8,824 nt of DNA from Burkholderiales bacterium (GCA_947372535.1 CANBUA010000202.1:1-8824), one strand, 5' to 3'; positions 1 to 6,536 are shown, numbered from the stretch's first letter. Numbers and translations: made by a program. The notes: generated by a model from the letters alone, not told the origin.

Positions 1-2
1 GG

Positions 3-224
3 GTACGAAAACAGCGCTTGGTTTACCTGGTCGGCCGGACGCGCGTTCACATCGACGAAGTGGAAGGCTTGGGGAGTTTCGTTGAGCTGGAGGTGGTGCT
101 GGCTGACGACGAACCGGTCGAGGCAGGCGAAGTGGAGGCCCATCGCCTGATGCAGGCTTTGGGCATTCAAGAATGCGACCTCTTGGCGGTGTCCTACCTC
201 GATTTGTTGAACCAGGCTGGGTGA
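3..224 (+). CDS. Class IV adenylate cyclase-like CYTH domain protein, C-terminal part
   Basis: The last 73 codons of a gene whose start lies left of the window; reading is open from base 3 with no initiator needed, and the TTG at 18 is probably an internal Leu codon. The visible protein runs YLVGRTRVHIDEVEGLGSF and then an acidic strand ELEVVL. This matches the C-terminal half of the CYTH triphosphate tunnel, where the Arg, the His-x-Asp pair and the Glu residues line the nucleotide and metal site. In the family these are soluble class IV (CyaB-type) adenylate cyclases or related triphosphatases that act on ATP, other nucleotides or thiamine triphosphate; the substrate here cannot be told. 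The N-terminal ExExK signature falls outside the window. The C-terminal end (SYLDLL then a few residues) is of normal family type, so this copy looks intact as far as seen. It is followed directly by decayed genes. Confidence 0.8.
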   Translation, partial: VRKQRLVYLVGRTRVHIDEVEGLGSFVELEVVLADDEPVEAGEVEAHRLMQALGIQECDLLAVSYLDLLNQAG

Positions 225-494
225 GCACCGCCAGTGATTTGGCCCCGTTCAAGCCTCGAATCCCCCAGTTCACTTTGGGCCTTCAAATTGTCGAACAGGG
301 CCTGAATCAAGGCGCGCTTCGCTTCCATGCTGCGGCCCTCGAACAGTGACACCTCAATGATCGTGTAGCGCTCGCTGCGGTCTGCGGGGTGAATGAAGTC
401 GCCATCGTCCATGGGAAAGAAGCGCTGGAACTTCTTGTCCTCTGGGTATCGCAGTGCAGACATCAGGGCCGAGTGAACAGCCTGAGAGATGATC
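225..494 (-). pseudogene. Tautomerase-family protein, degraded remnant
   Basis: Read on the minus strand from about 494, the frame gives ISQAVHSALMSALRYPEDKK, then FQRFFPMDDGDFIHP, then RSERYTIIEVSLFEGRS and a helix ALIQALFDNLKAQ. This is the body of a 4-oxalocrotonate tautomerase-like protein of the Tautomerase_2 type, small enzymes that use an N-terminal proline as catalytic base. Three lesions are visible. First, the N-terminal strand with the Met-Pro start is gone; the frame runs back into sequence belonging to the neighbouring LysR remnant. Second, after LKAQ the family's segment of roughly 15-20 residues is missing, and the conserved NWGIRG motif appears at once in a different frame (bases 253-270). 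Third, the tail beyond NWGIRGLNGA does not resemble the family end and reads on antisense to the upstream gene. With the catalytic proline lost and the frame broken, no active enzyme is expected. An open frame to a stop at 194 exists but its last residues are not family-like. Confidence 0.75.
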
Positions 495-739
495 GTCAAC
501 AGCAGCGACGTGGTGCGAGACCTCTTGCTGGCCGACATGGGCCTCGGGCTGCTGCCTCGCTTCGCGGTGGCCGCCGATCTGGCGTCTGGCCAGTTGCGCG
601 TGGCCTTGCCGCAGTGGACGCCTCAGCCCGCGTTTGGGGCGACCGCCTGGGCCTTGTGGCAACCGCAGCGCGTGGTGCCCCAAAGCTCAGGGCCATGGTG
701 GACTTTCTGGTGGCGCAACTCGGGTGCGCAGACGCTTGA
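492..739 (+). pseudogene. LysR-family regulator, C-terminal remnant with frameshift
   Basis: Only the last third of a LysR effector-binding domain remains. From about 492 the frame gives VNSSDVVRDLLLADMGLGLL, then PRFAVAADLASGQLRVALPQW and FGATAWALWQPQRVVP, the typical distal part of a LysR substrate domain. At a run of four C (678-681) the reading jumps: the ending PKLRAMVDFLVAQL, which every such protein has, continues in another frame to a TGA at 737-739. One extra base in this run would restore a Pro-Pro-Lys-Leu join, so a one-base deletion (or a sequencing error) explains it. The whole winged helix-turn-helix half and the first effector subdomain are absent: a stop in this frame lies at 483-485, and sequence left of about 490 belongs to the tautomerase remnant. 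It ends 36 bases before the stop of the intact LysR gene on the other strand. Confidence 0.75.
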
Positions 740-775
740 CTTCGGGTGCCGCAGCGTTGGATGGCGCCAATGCCG

Positions 776-1672
776 TTACGGGCTGCCTTTCAAGGCATCA
801 GCGATGGCATCAAACACCAGCCGTACCCGTTTGGGCACGGGGCCGCGTTGTGGTCGGTACACATACACATCCCATGGCGCGGGTGCATCGGCGTCCAGCA
901 CGCGCACCAGGCGATTGGCCTGAGCGTGGTGTTGGGCGAGGTAGTCGGGCAGCTGGCCATAGGCCACTCCCGACAAAACGGCATCGCACTCGGCCTCTGG
1001 GTCGTCCGTGACAAATGCAAAGGGCTCAGGCAGCACGCGCCGGTCTTTGTTGAATAACCAAGGCCACGGACGACCCGTGCTGTGGTCAATCAGGCCTGTG
1101 GTGGGCAATGGCGACAGATCAGCGACGCGCTCAGGTATCCCGTGGCGCTTGATGAGTGCGCGGCTGCCATAGACCCCAAAGCCCACGGAGCCGACCTTGC
1201 GCACCACAAAGCGGTTGTCTTTGAAGAAGCCCATGCGCACGCCCACGTCGATCTGACCGTCCACCACATCGGCCAGTTCATCGGACAGGCGGATGTCGAT
1301 GACGATGCCCGGGTGCAGGCGAGCCAACTCATTGACCACGGGCAACACCCGCAACCTGCCCAGGCTGCGGGGCGCTGTGACGCGCACGCGCCCCACCAGC
1401 TCGCCTGAGGCCTGAGGCGCCACCGGCGCGAGCACGGCTTCGATCTGACTCAGGCAGGCGCGCACGCGAGGCGCCAGTTCGGCGCCGAACGCCGTGATGC
1501 GCACGCTGCGCGTGGTGCGGTGAAACAGCAATTCGCCGTAGTGCGCCTCGAGGTTCTTGATCGCGCGTGTCACGCCCTGGGGTGACATGCCCAGGCGCGC
1601 AGCGGCTTCGCGAAAGCTCTCTGCTTCGGCGGCCACGCAAAAAACCTTCAGCGTGTCTTTGGAGTGAAGCAC
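776..1672 (-). CDS. LysR-family transcriptional regulator
   Basis: A full-length 298-residue LysR regulator. Residues 1-62 are the winged helix-turn-helix, with the family pattern FCVAAEAESFREAAARLGMS, then a recognition helix around PQGVTRAIKNLE and the wing HRTTRSVRIT. A linker helix follows (about 65-90), then the two-lobed effector domain from about 95 (VRVTAPRSLGRLRVLPVV) to the end. The start is GTG at 1672: there is no ATG before Met29, and a stop in frame lies at 1709-1711. No clear Shine-Dalgarno sequence is seen. The gene is divergent from the exported HbpS-like gene at 1791, the standard LysR arrangement, so it probably controls that gene and itself through the palindrome at 1703-1717. 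The inducer is not deducible. It is not the missing N-terminal part of the nearby LysR remnant, since it lies on the opposite strand and has its own complete C terminus. Confidence 0.92.
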   Translation of the reverse strand: MLHSKDTLKVFCVAAEAESFREAAARLGMSPQGVTRAIKNLEAHYGELLFHRTTRSVRITAFGAELAPRVRACLSQIEAVLAPVAPQASGELVGRVRVTAPRSLGRLRVLPVVNELARLHPGIVIDIRLSDELADVVDGQIDVGVRMGFFKDNRFVVRKVGSVGFGVYGSRALIKRHGIPERVADLSPLPTTGLIDHSTGRPWPWLFNKDRRVLPEPFAFVTDDPEAECDAVLSGVAYGQLPDYLAQHHAQANRLVRVLDADAPAPWDVYVYRPQRGPVPKRVRLVFDAIADALKGSP

Positions 1673-1702
1673 TTTGGGGCCGCCATTGGAGTTCCGTTTG
1701 GT

Positions 1703-1717
1703 GGAATTCTAAATTCC
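1703..1717. promoter_or_regulatory. Palindrome in LysR/HbpS-like divergent gap, likely LysR operator
   Basis: GGAATT and AATTCC face each other across a 3-base spacer (CTA), a perfect 6-3-6 inverted repeat in an AT-rich island within GC-rich DNA. Related pieces flank it: GGAGTTCC at 1688-1695 and CATTCC at 1723-1727 with an overlapping ATTC/GAAT pair (1706-1709, 1718-1721). LysR proteins usually bind an interrupted palindrome of T-N11-A type between divergent promoters. The position, 30 bases from the LysR start and 73 from the target gene, fits. Function is inferred, not shown. Confidence 0.5.
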
Positions 1718-1734
1718 GAATCATTCCATTTACA
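1706..1734 (-). promoter_or_regulatory. Candidate sigma-70 promoter for the LysR gene
   Basis: On the minus strand TAGAAT (1711-1706) matches five of six bases of a -10 box and lies 34 bases before the GTG start. TGTAAA (1734-1729), 17 bases further upstream, is a poor -35 box (three of six). The -10 box lies inside the palindrome at 1703-1717, so a bound LysR protein would block its own transcription, which is common in the family. A matching promoter for the plus-strand gene is less clear, as expected if it needs an activator. Confidence 0.3.
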
Positions 1735-1790
1735 GGGGGAATGGCAACTGCAAAACTGCGCGCCATTGTGATCAAACCCAAGGACATCCC

Positions 1791-2540
1791 ATGACTTCAC
1801 GCACTCGCTCCTTTGCCATGGCCACGCTGGCGATGGGTGTCAGCCTGGCTGCACAAGCCGCCACGACCAGTGGGCTCGCTGACTGCGCCGCGTTGCCCAC
1901 ACATGCCCAGTTGCGCGCTGCCCTGGTGGAAGCACGCAAGGCCGACAATGCCGGCTTCAACCTCGAGATGTGGGGGGCTGTGGTGTCGCGCAGTGGCACG
2001 GTGTGCGCGGTGGCGTTCACGGGCAAGGGCCTGGGCGACCAGTGGCCAGGCAGTCGCGCCATCGCGGCCCAAAAGGCCTATACCGCCAATGCCTTCAGCC
2101 TGCCAGGCCTGGCTCTGGCCACCGCCAACCTGTACAGCGCCGTTCAGCCTGGCGGCAGCCTGTTCGGCCTGCAAGAAAGCAACCCCGTCAACCCTGACGT
2201 GGCTTTGCAAGGTCCTGTCGCTGCCTGGGGGCAGACCAACGACCCGCTCGTGGGGAAGCGCATGGGTGGCATCAATGTGTTCGGCGGTGGCTTGGCCTTG
2301 TATGGCGCCAAGGGTGAGATCCTGGGCGCTGTAGGCGTGTCGGGCGACAGCTCGTGTGCCGACCATGCCATCGCATGGCGCACCCGCAACCACCTCAAGC
2401 TGGACCGCGTGCCCGGCGGTGTTGGTCCCGGCGGCGTTGACCAAATCGCGTATCAGGGGGACTGGAAGCAGCCGCATTGCATCAATGCAGACCGGGAGGA
2501 CGCCGTGGTGCGCTCTTTGCCGGCCACTCCGGGCAAGTGA
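1791..2540 (+). CDS. Exported GlcG/HbpS-family heme-binding-like protein
   Basis: A 249-residue protein with a signal peptide: basic start (TSRTR), hydrophobic core MATLAMGVSLA, and a likely cut after AQA at residue 23. The rest matches the GlcG/HbpS (DUF336) family: a helix LRAALVEARK, the strand MWGAVVSRSGTVCAVAFTGK, then QWPGSRAIAAQKAYTANAFS with a conserved Ser/Ala-rich helix, and the late motif GGINVFGGGLALYGAKGEIL followed by GAVGVSGDSSCADHAIAWR. Family members such as Streptomyces HbpS bind heme outside the cytoplasm, while GlcG itself is of unknown role. The protein is much longer than cytoplasmic GlcG (about 140 residues), owing to the signal peptide, a central insert (about 115-155) and a C-terminal extension. 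Four cysteines (32, 72, 189, 230) in an exported protein could form disulfides. An AAGGA ribosome site at 1780-1784 supports the ATG. Divergent LysR control is likely. Ligand and physiological job remain open. Confidence 0.85.
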   Translation: MTSRTRSFAMATLAMGVSLAAQAATTSGLADCAALPTHAQLRAALVEARKADNAGFNLEMWGAVVSRSGTVCAVAFTGKGLGDQWPGSRAIAAQKAYTANAFSLPGLALATANLYSAVQPGGSLFGLQESNPVNPDVALQGPVAAWGQTNDPLVGKRMGGINVFGGGLALYGAKGEILGAVGVSGDSSCADHAIAWRTRNHLKLDRVPGGVGPGGVDQIAYQGDWKQPHCINADREDAVVRSLPATPGK

Positions 2541-2659
2541 ACGGGGCATGCCCGGACACCGCTTCACATGCGTTTCACGCCTGAGCCCACCAACTGGATC
2601 GAGATCAAGCGTGTTCGCCTCCAGGTGGCACGGCGATGGTGGAATCAGCGATTGGACAG

Positions 2660-5578
2660 CTATTGGCTCAACTCGCAGGCGATGGCTGCGGCCAGTTGTT
2701 GAAGTGTCGCGTGAAGTTGCTGGGCATCAAGAGGCAGTGATTGCATGTCGGACATCGGGGCTGCTGCCAGTTCAAGCGATCTGGCCAGTTCAGATGCAGC
2801 CAGCGCACCGACCGTCGCGCAAGCGCCGCGGATCGAATGGGTCCGGCTTCGGAGTTCTGCGAGGTTGCCGAGATGGGCCGCCTCGACCAAGGCAGCGTCC
2901 CCGTCGCGGTATTGCCCGATGAAGGCCCTGAGTATCCGGACCAATCGGTCGAAGTCGCCGCCGACGCTGACCAGCCCTTGTGTGAGGCTGAATCCCGGCA
3001 ACATGGCGAGTCGCTCGTCGAGCCGGTAATTTGCGGCGAGATCCGGCGCCGTTGCGCCGTGCGATGACCCATTCGTCGGTGAGGTGCCTGCCTGATTTGC
3101 GCGGGGCAGCCACTTCAGCAAAGTGCGGTAGAGGTGTTCGGGGTCAACGGGCTTGGCCAGGTGATCATTCATGCCCGCCTCCAGGCAGGCCACCTGATCC
3201 TCGCCGAAAGCGTTGGCCGTCATGGCCACAATAGGCAGCTTGGGGCCGCGTTGCTTGCGGATGCTCCGTGTGGCATCCAAGCCATCCAGAATCGGCATCT
3301 GCATGTCCATGAGCACCAGTGCGTAGTCGTGAGCCAGGGCCATCTCCACGGCAGCTTGTCCATCGTTCGCCGTCTCGACGATCAGGCCCACCGACAGCAG
3401 GAGCTCCACAGCGATTTCCTGATTGACGGGGTTGTCTTCCACCAGCAGGATGCGCTCTCCGCTGTGGAGCCGCTGCAATTGCTCCGCCACCCCCACGGGA
3501 GAGCCACTGGCCTGTGCTGCACCCGTGCGGCGCAGCACATGTGCCAGGCCATTCGCCAAAGCGGTGGACGTCACCGGTTTGAGCAGCACGCCAGCGACGC
3601 CGGCCTTGCGCGCGCCGGTCCACATGGCTTGATCGTCATAGGCTGTGATCAGCAGGGCCGGCGGCGTGCCACCAGCCATCGCGCGGCGCGCGCTGTGGAT
3701 CAGCGCCAATCCGTCCATGCCGGGCATCTGCCAGTCGACGACCAACACGTCAAAGCTTTGCCCCGCACGTGCCGTTTCGTCGAGCAAGGCCAAGGCACTC
3801 ACGGCATCCGGCCGGGTTTCAACGCGCATCCCAAACCCGTTCAGTCGATCACTCAGGGCCTCGCGGGCCTCTGGCAGGTCATCGACGAGCAAGGCCTTGA
3901 GCCCTTGCAAATTGTGTCCCGGTTGCGCCCCCTGTTCTTCCTTGGCAGCTTCGAACTCGGCCGTGAACCAGAAGGTGCTTCCGGAGCCGACGGTGCTGTT
4001 CACCCCGGCCTCGCCACCCATCAAGCCTGCGAACTTTCGCGTCAGCGCCAGGCCTAGCCCGGTTCCACCATGCAGGCGCGTCGTCGAGTTGTCGCCCTGC
4101 TCAAAGGCCTCAAACAATCTGGCTTGCTGTTCATCGGGGATGCCCGGGCCGGTGTCCTGTACCTCGAAGCGCACTTGCAGGCGCCCACTGTGCAGGCTTG
4201 TCAGGCTGCCTCGCAGTCGAATCCAGCCTGTCGACGTGAACTTGACGGCGTTGGTGAGCAAGTTGATCAAGACTTGGGACAGCCGTGTCGGGTCACCGAT
4301 GGCGCGGCCGGGCAGGTGGTCACTGTCCACGATCAGCTCCAGGCCTTTTTCGGCCGCTGGCCCCCGAACCATGGCCAAGCTGCGCTCCAACACGTCGTCG
4401 ATCTGGAACTCGCGGCGCTCCAGGCTGATCTTGCCTGCCTCGATCTTGGACAAGTCCAGGATGTCGTTGATCACCTGCAACAAGTGCTGGGCGGCATCGT
4501 CCACTTTGCCCAGCCGCTCGCGCTGCAGCGCGTCGGTGGCGTCGCGTTTGAGCAAGTGGTTGAGCCCGATGATGGCGTTCATCGGGGTGCGGATTTCGTG
4601 GCTCATGTTGGCCAGGAAGGCGCTCTTGGCGCGCACCGCACCTTCGGCTTCTGCCGCCCGTTGTGCCAGTTCCGCGTTGGCCTGGGCAAGCTGCAGCTCG
4701 GCATGCTTCAGGTCAGACACGTCGGTGATCACGATGGTGAAGCCCCGCACCACATCACCCACGCGGTCAGGGATGTAGGAGGCGAGGGCGTGTCGCAGCT
4801 TGCCGTCCACGCCCAGGATGTCGAGCTGAAAGCGCTGCTCCTGACCAGCCAAAGCGCCCGAGATATAGGGCGACAGGCGGCTCAAGTGCTCCTTTGTGAG
4901 GAGTTCTTGAGCAGAGATGCCATTCATTTGCTCAGGTGTCTTGCCAAACCAGGCCTGGTAAGCCTTGTTGCCAAAGCGGCAAATTTGGTTGGCGTCCCAA
5001 TAGCCGACCAGGCCGGGCACGGCGTCGGCAATGGCATGGACAAAGCGCTCGCGCTCAGCCAGTTGGTCTCGTGCAGCCATCAATTCAGCGGTGCGCTCAT
5101 CAACCAGCCGCTTCAATTCATTTTGGTGGCCTTTCAGCTCCCGCTCGATGCGCTTTTGCTCCGTGACATCGGTGAGCGCGACCACCACGCGCAGTGGCGT
5201 GTCGTCGTCGCCGCGTTCCACCACGCGGCCACAGCTCGCCAACCAGCGTTCGCTGCCGTCGGTTGAATTCAGGCGAAAGTCAAATTGAATGCGGTCCGCT
5301 TTGCCAGCAAGGTGCGCGTCGATGGCCTGGCGCACGCGTGGCAGGTGCTCCGGGTCGATCAGCGAGGTCAAGAACTCGACGTTGCCCGGGTCTTCGCCAG
5401 CATCTCGTCCCACCAATTCGCAGCATCGGGAAGACCTGAACACCCGCCCGGAGGGGATGTCCCAATCCACAATGGCCGCTTGCGTGGCCTCAAGGGCCAA
5501 TTGCAGGCGGACCTCGCTCTCGGCCAGGGCGCGCCGCGCCGCAAGCTCATGCTTGTCGTTGTGTGACACGGTGACCAT
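2660..5578 (-). CDS. Soluble hybrid sensor histidine kinase, PAS-PAS-HisKA-HATPase-REC-REC-HPt
   Basis: A multi-step phosphorelay kinase, 972 residues if started at the ATG at 5578. Order: PAS domain about 20-140 ending in DVTEQKRIEREL; helical linker to about 183; second PAS about 184-295 ending in TDVSDLKHAELQL; coiled coil; HisKA with the H-box FLANMSHEIRTP, His327; ATPase domain with N-box NLLTNAVKF (439-447), DTGPGIP (475-481) and GGTGLGL (504-510). Then receiver 1 (Asp566/567, phospho-acceptor Asp615 in VVDWQMPGMDG, Lys667), receiver 2 (VEDNPVNQEI, acceptor Asp758 in LMDMQMP, Thr787, Lys809) and an HPt domain with THSIRGA, His914. All catalytic residues are present. No membrane segment is seen, so it should sense a cytoplasmic signal through the PAS domains. 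No separate response regulator or output domain is nearby, so its partner must be encoded elsewhere. An in-frame GTG at 5644 would add 22 residues; the less GC-rich stretch before 5578 looks more like leader, but neither start has a good ribosome site. It is divergent from the PEP-CTERM gene. Confidence 0.93.
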   Translation of the reverse strand: MVTVSHNDKHELAARRALAESEVRLQLALEATQAAIVDWDIPSGRVFRSSRCCELVGRDAGEDPGNVEFLTSLIDPEHLPRVRQAIDAHLAGKADRIQFDFRLNSTDGSERWLASCGRVVERGDDDTPLRVVVALTDVTEQKRIERELKGHQNELKRLVDERTAELMAARDQLAERERFVHAIADAVPGLVGYWDANQICRFGNKAYQAWFGKTPEQMNGISAQELLTKEHLSRLSPYISGALAGQEQRFQLDILGVDGKLRHALASYIPDRVGDVVRGFTIVITDVSDLKHAELQLAQANAELAQRAAEAEGAVRAKSAFLANMSHEIRTPMNAIIGLNHLLKRDATDALQRERLGKVDDAAQHLLQVINDILDLSKIEAGKISLERREFQIDDVLERSLAMVRGPAAEKGLELIVDSDHLPGRAIGDPTRLSQVLINLLTNAVKFTSTGWIRLRGSLTSLHSGRLQVRFEVQDTGPGIPDEQQARLFEAFEQGDNSTTRLHGGTGLGLALTRKFAGLMGGEAGVNSTVGSGSTFWFTAEFEAAKEEQGAQPGHNLQGLKALLVDDLPEAREALSDRLNGFGMRVETRPDAVSALALLDETARAGQSFDVLVVDWQMPGMDGLALIHSARRAMAGGTPPALLITAYDDQAMWTGARKAGVAGVLLKPVTSTALANGLAHVLRRTGAAQASGSPVGVAEQLQRLHSGERILLVEDNPVNQEIAVELLLSVGLIVETANDGQAAVEMALAHDYALVLMDMQMPILDGLDATRSIRKQRGPKLPIVAMTANAFGEDQVACLEAGMNDHLAKPVDPEHLYRTLLKWLPRANQAGTSPTNGSSHGATAPDLAANYRLDERLAMLPGFSLTQGLVSVGGDFDRLVRILRAFIGQYRDGDAALVEAAHLGNLAELRSRTHSIRGACATVGALAASELARSLELAAAPMSDMQSLPLDAQQLHATLQQLAAAIACELSQ

Positions 5579-5643
5579 CGCCGAGTGAAGCTTCGAAGTG
5601 TCAATGAGATCAACAACATGTGCAATGGATTCCGACGCTTCCA

Positions 5644-5665
5644 CTGAACTTCAGCTGAACTTCAG
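5644..5665. promoter_or_regulatory. Tandem pair of 11-bp palindromes between kinase and PEP-CTERM genes
   Basis: The unit CTGAACTTCAG occurs twice with no spacer (5644-5654 and 5655-5665). Each unit is itself a palindrome, CTGAA and TTCAG around a central C, and the join creates TTCAGCTGAA, a perfect 10-base palindrome. Two symmetric sites spaced 11 bases apart, one helical turn, is the layout expected for two dimers of a DNA-binding protein on the same face. It lies 66 bases before the kinase ATG and 71 before the PEP-CTERM ATG, so it could serve either gene. The binding protein is unknown. Confidence 0.45.
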
Positions 5666-5687
5666 CGACGGCCTGTAGAACGCGCTG

Positions 5688-5700
5688 GCGCTTCAAGCGC
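5688..5700. repeat. Inverted repeat GCGCTT-C-AAGCGC upstream of PEP-CTERM gene
   Basis: A perfect 6-1-6 inverted repeat 36 bases before the PEP-CTERM start. Its one-base centre makes a DNA operator more plausible than an RNA hairpin. It shares the single-C-centre design with the palindromes at 5644-5665 but not their sequence. It could also be chance in GC-rich DNA. Confidence 0.3.
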
Positions 5701-5736
5701 GATCCTCCCATTCGCAACGCAACTTTTGAGACCCCC

Positions 5737-6510
5737 ATGCTGCCTAACTCGCCATACCTGAAGTCCATCACGCAGGCCAGCCTGGCCATCATGGTGTCCA
5801 GCCTGGGCCTTGCCGCGACGGCGAACGCCGCTCTGTGGGGGCGTGATGTTCAACTGAACGCCGTGGCGGCTGACAGCGCGGCTGCGGTCTACCTCTACGA
5901 CGACGCGCTCAATGTGACCTGGCTGCGCGACGCGAACGGGAACGCTGCCAATGGCACGGGCGGGTTCATGAACTGGGCCACGGCCAACAGCTGGGCGCAA
6001 AACCTGGTGACGGGCAGTGGTGCGACGGCGATCAGTGACTGGCGGCTGCCGAGCACGGATTCATCCGCGTTGACGCGCATCCAGGCTGGCGGCGTCTTCA
6101 ACACGTTCAACATGCCGGTCAGCACCAGCGAAATGGCCAGTTTGTTCTTCAGCACCCTGGGCAACCTGTCGTCCATTGCACCCGACGGCCGTGCGCTGGA
6201 TGCCAATGTTTATGGCTTGCAGAACGCCGGCAGTTTTCTGAACTTCAAGAATGACCTGTATTGGTCGGGTACGCAGTACGGCGCTGGCGCCAACTACACG
6301 TACTCGTGGTTCTTCCAGATGCAATACGGGGCACAAGACATGGTGATGGTTCGTCAGCCGGGCTGGTTCCTTGGGGGGGAGCCCATGGCCTATGCCCTGG
6401 CCGTGCGCTCGGGAGATGTCATGTCAGCCGTGCCCGAGCCTGGCACTTTCGCGATGGCGCTGGCAGGCCTCGGGCTGTTGGCTTGCATGAGGCCTCGTCG
6501 CCGGGCCTGA
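5737..6510 (+). CDS. PEP-CTERM sorting domain protein with DUF1566/Lcl-like body
   Basis: A 257-residue secreted protein. Residues 1-31 form a signal peptide with a hydrophobic core (ASLAIMVSSLGLAA) and a likely cut after ANA. The body, about 52-228, has the repeated landmarks of the DUF1566 (Lcl C-terminal) fold: DDALNVTWLRDANGNA, FMNWATANSWAQNL, SDWRLPS, DLYWSGTQYG, then AYALAVRSGDV. The end is a PEP-CTERM tag: VPEP at 232-235, a short hydrophobic helix FAMALAGLGLLAC, and a basic tail RPRRRA. In known systems an exosortase (EpsH/XrtA type) recognises this tag and delivers the protein to the cell surface or extracellular matrix, often with exopolysaccharide genes. Neither exosortase nor polysaccharide genes are in the window, so processing enzymes must lie elsewhere. 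The ATG lacks a strong ribosome site, but the signal peptide fixes the start well. The specific role is unknown; adhesion or matrix function is inference from the class. Confidence 0.9.
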   Translation: MLPNSPYLKSITQASLAIMVSSLGLAATANAALWGRDVQLNAVAADSAAAVYLYDDALNVTWLRDANGNAANGTGGFMNWATANSWAQNLVTGSGATAISDWRLPSTDSSALTRIQAGGVFNTFNMPVSTSEMASLFFSTLGNLSSIAPDGRALDANVYGLQNAGSFLNFKNDLYWSGTQYGAGANYTYSWFFQMQYGAQDMVMVRQPGWFLGGEPMAYALAVRSGDVMSAVPEPGTFAMALAGLGLLACMRPRRRA

Positions 6511-6536
6511 ACGTGCGCTGATTGCCCGAGGGCGGG

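Noticed and set aside
194..224. The tautomerase frame running on to a stop at 194
   Set aside because: These residues overlap the end of the CYTH gene and come after the frame break, so they are not part of the original protein.
483..500. Insertion sequence or transposon scar at the tautomerase/LysR junction
   Set aside because: No terminal inverted repeats, target duplication or transposase fragment is visible; a plain deletion explains the join.
2529..2555. Inverted repeats CCGGGC/GCCCGG and GGGCATGCCC as a terminator after the HbpS-like gene
   Set aside because: The longer stem begins within the last codons, the loop is 15 bases, the shorter one has no loop, and no T run follows. Too weak to call.
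3134..5266. Long plus-strand frames (3134-4057, 3645-4778, 4070-5266)
   Set aside because: All are antisense to the hybrid kinase, whose domain motifs fix the real strand and frame; none shows a recognisable domain.
5666..5736. A sigma-54 promoter for the PEP-CTERM gene, as known for some PEP-CTERM genes
   Set aside because: No GG/GC pair with the required spacing (TGGCAC-N5-TTGC type) was found on the plus strand in this gap.
6524..6533. GCCC-GA-GGGC as a two-way terminator between the PEP-CTERM and DHH genes
   Set aside because: Four-base stem with a two-base loop and no T tract on either side; likely chance.
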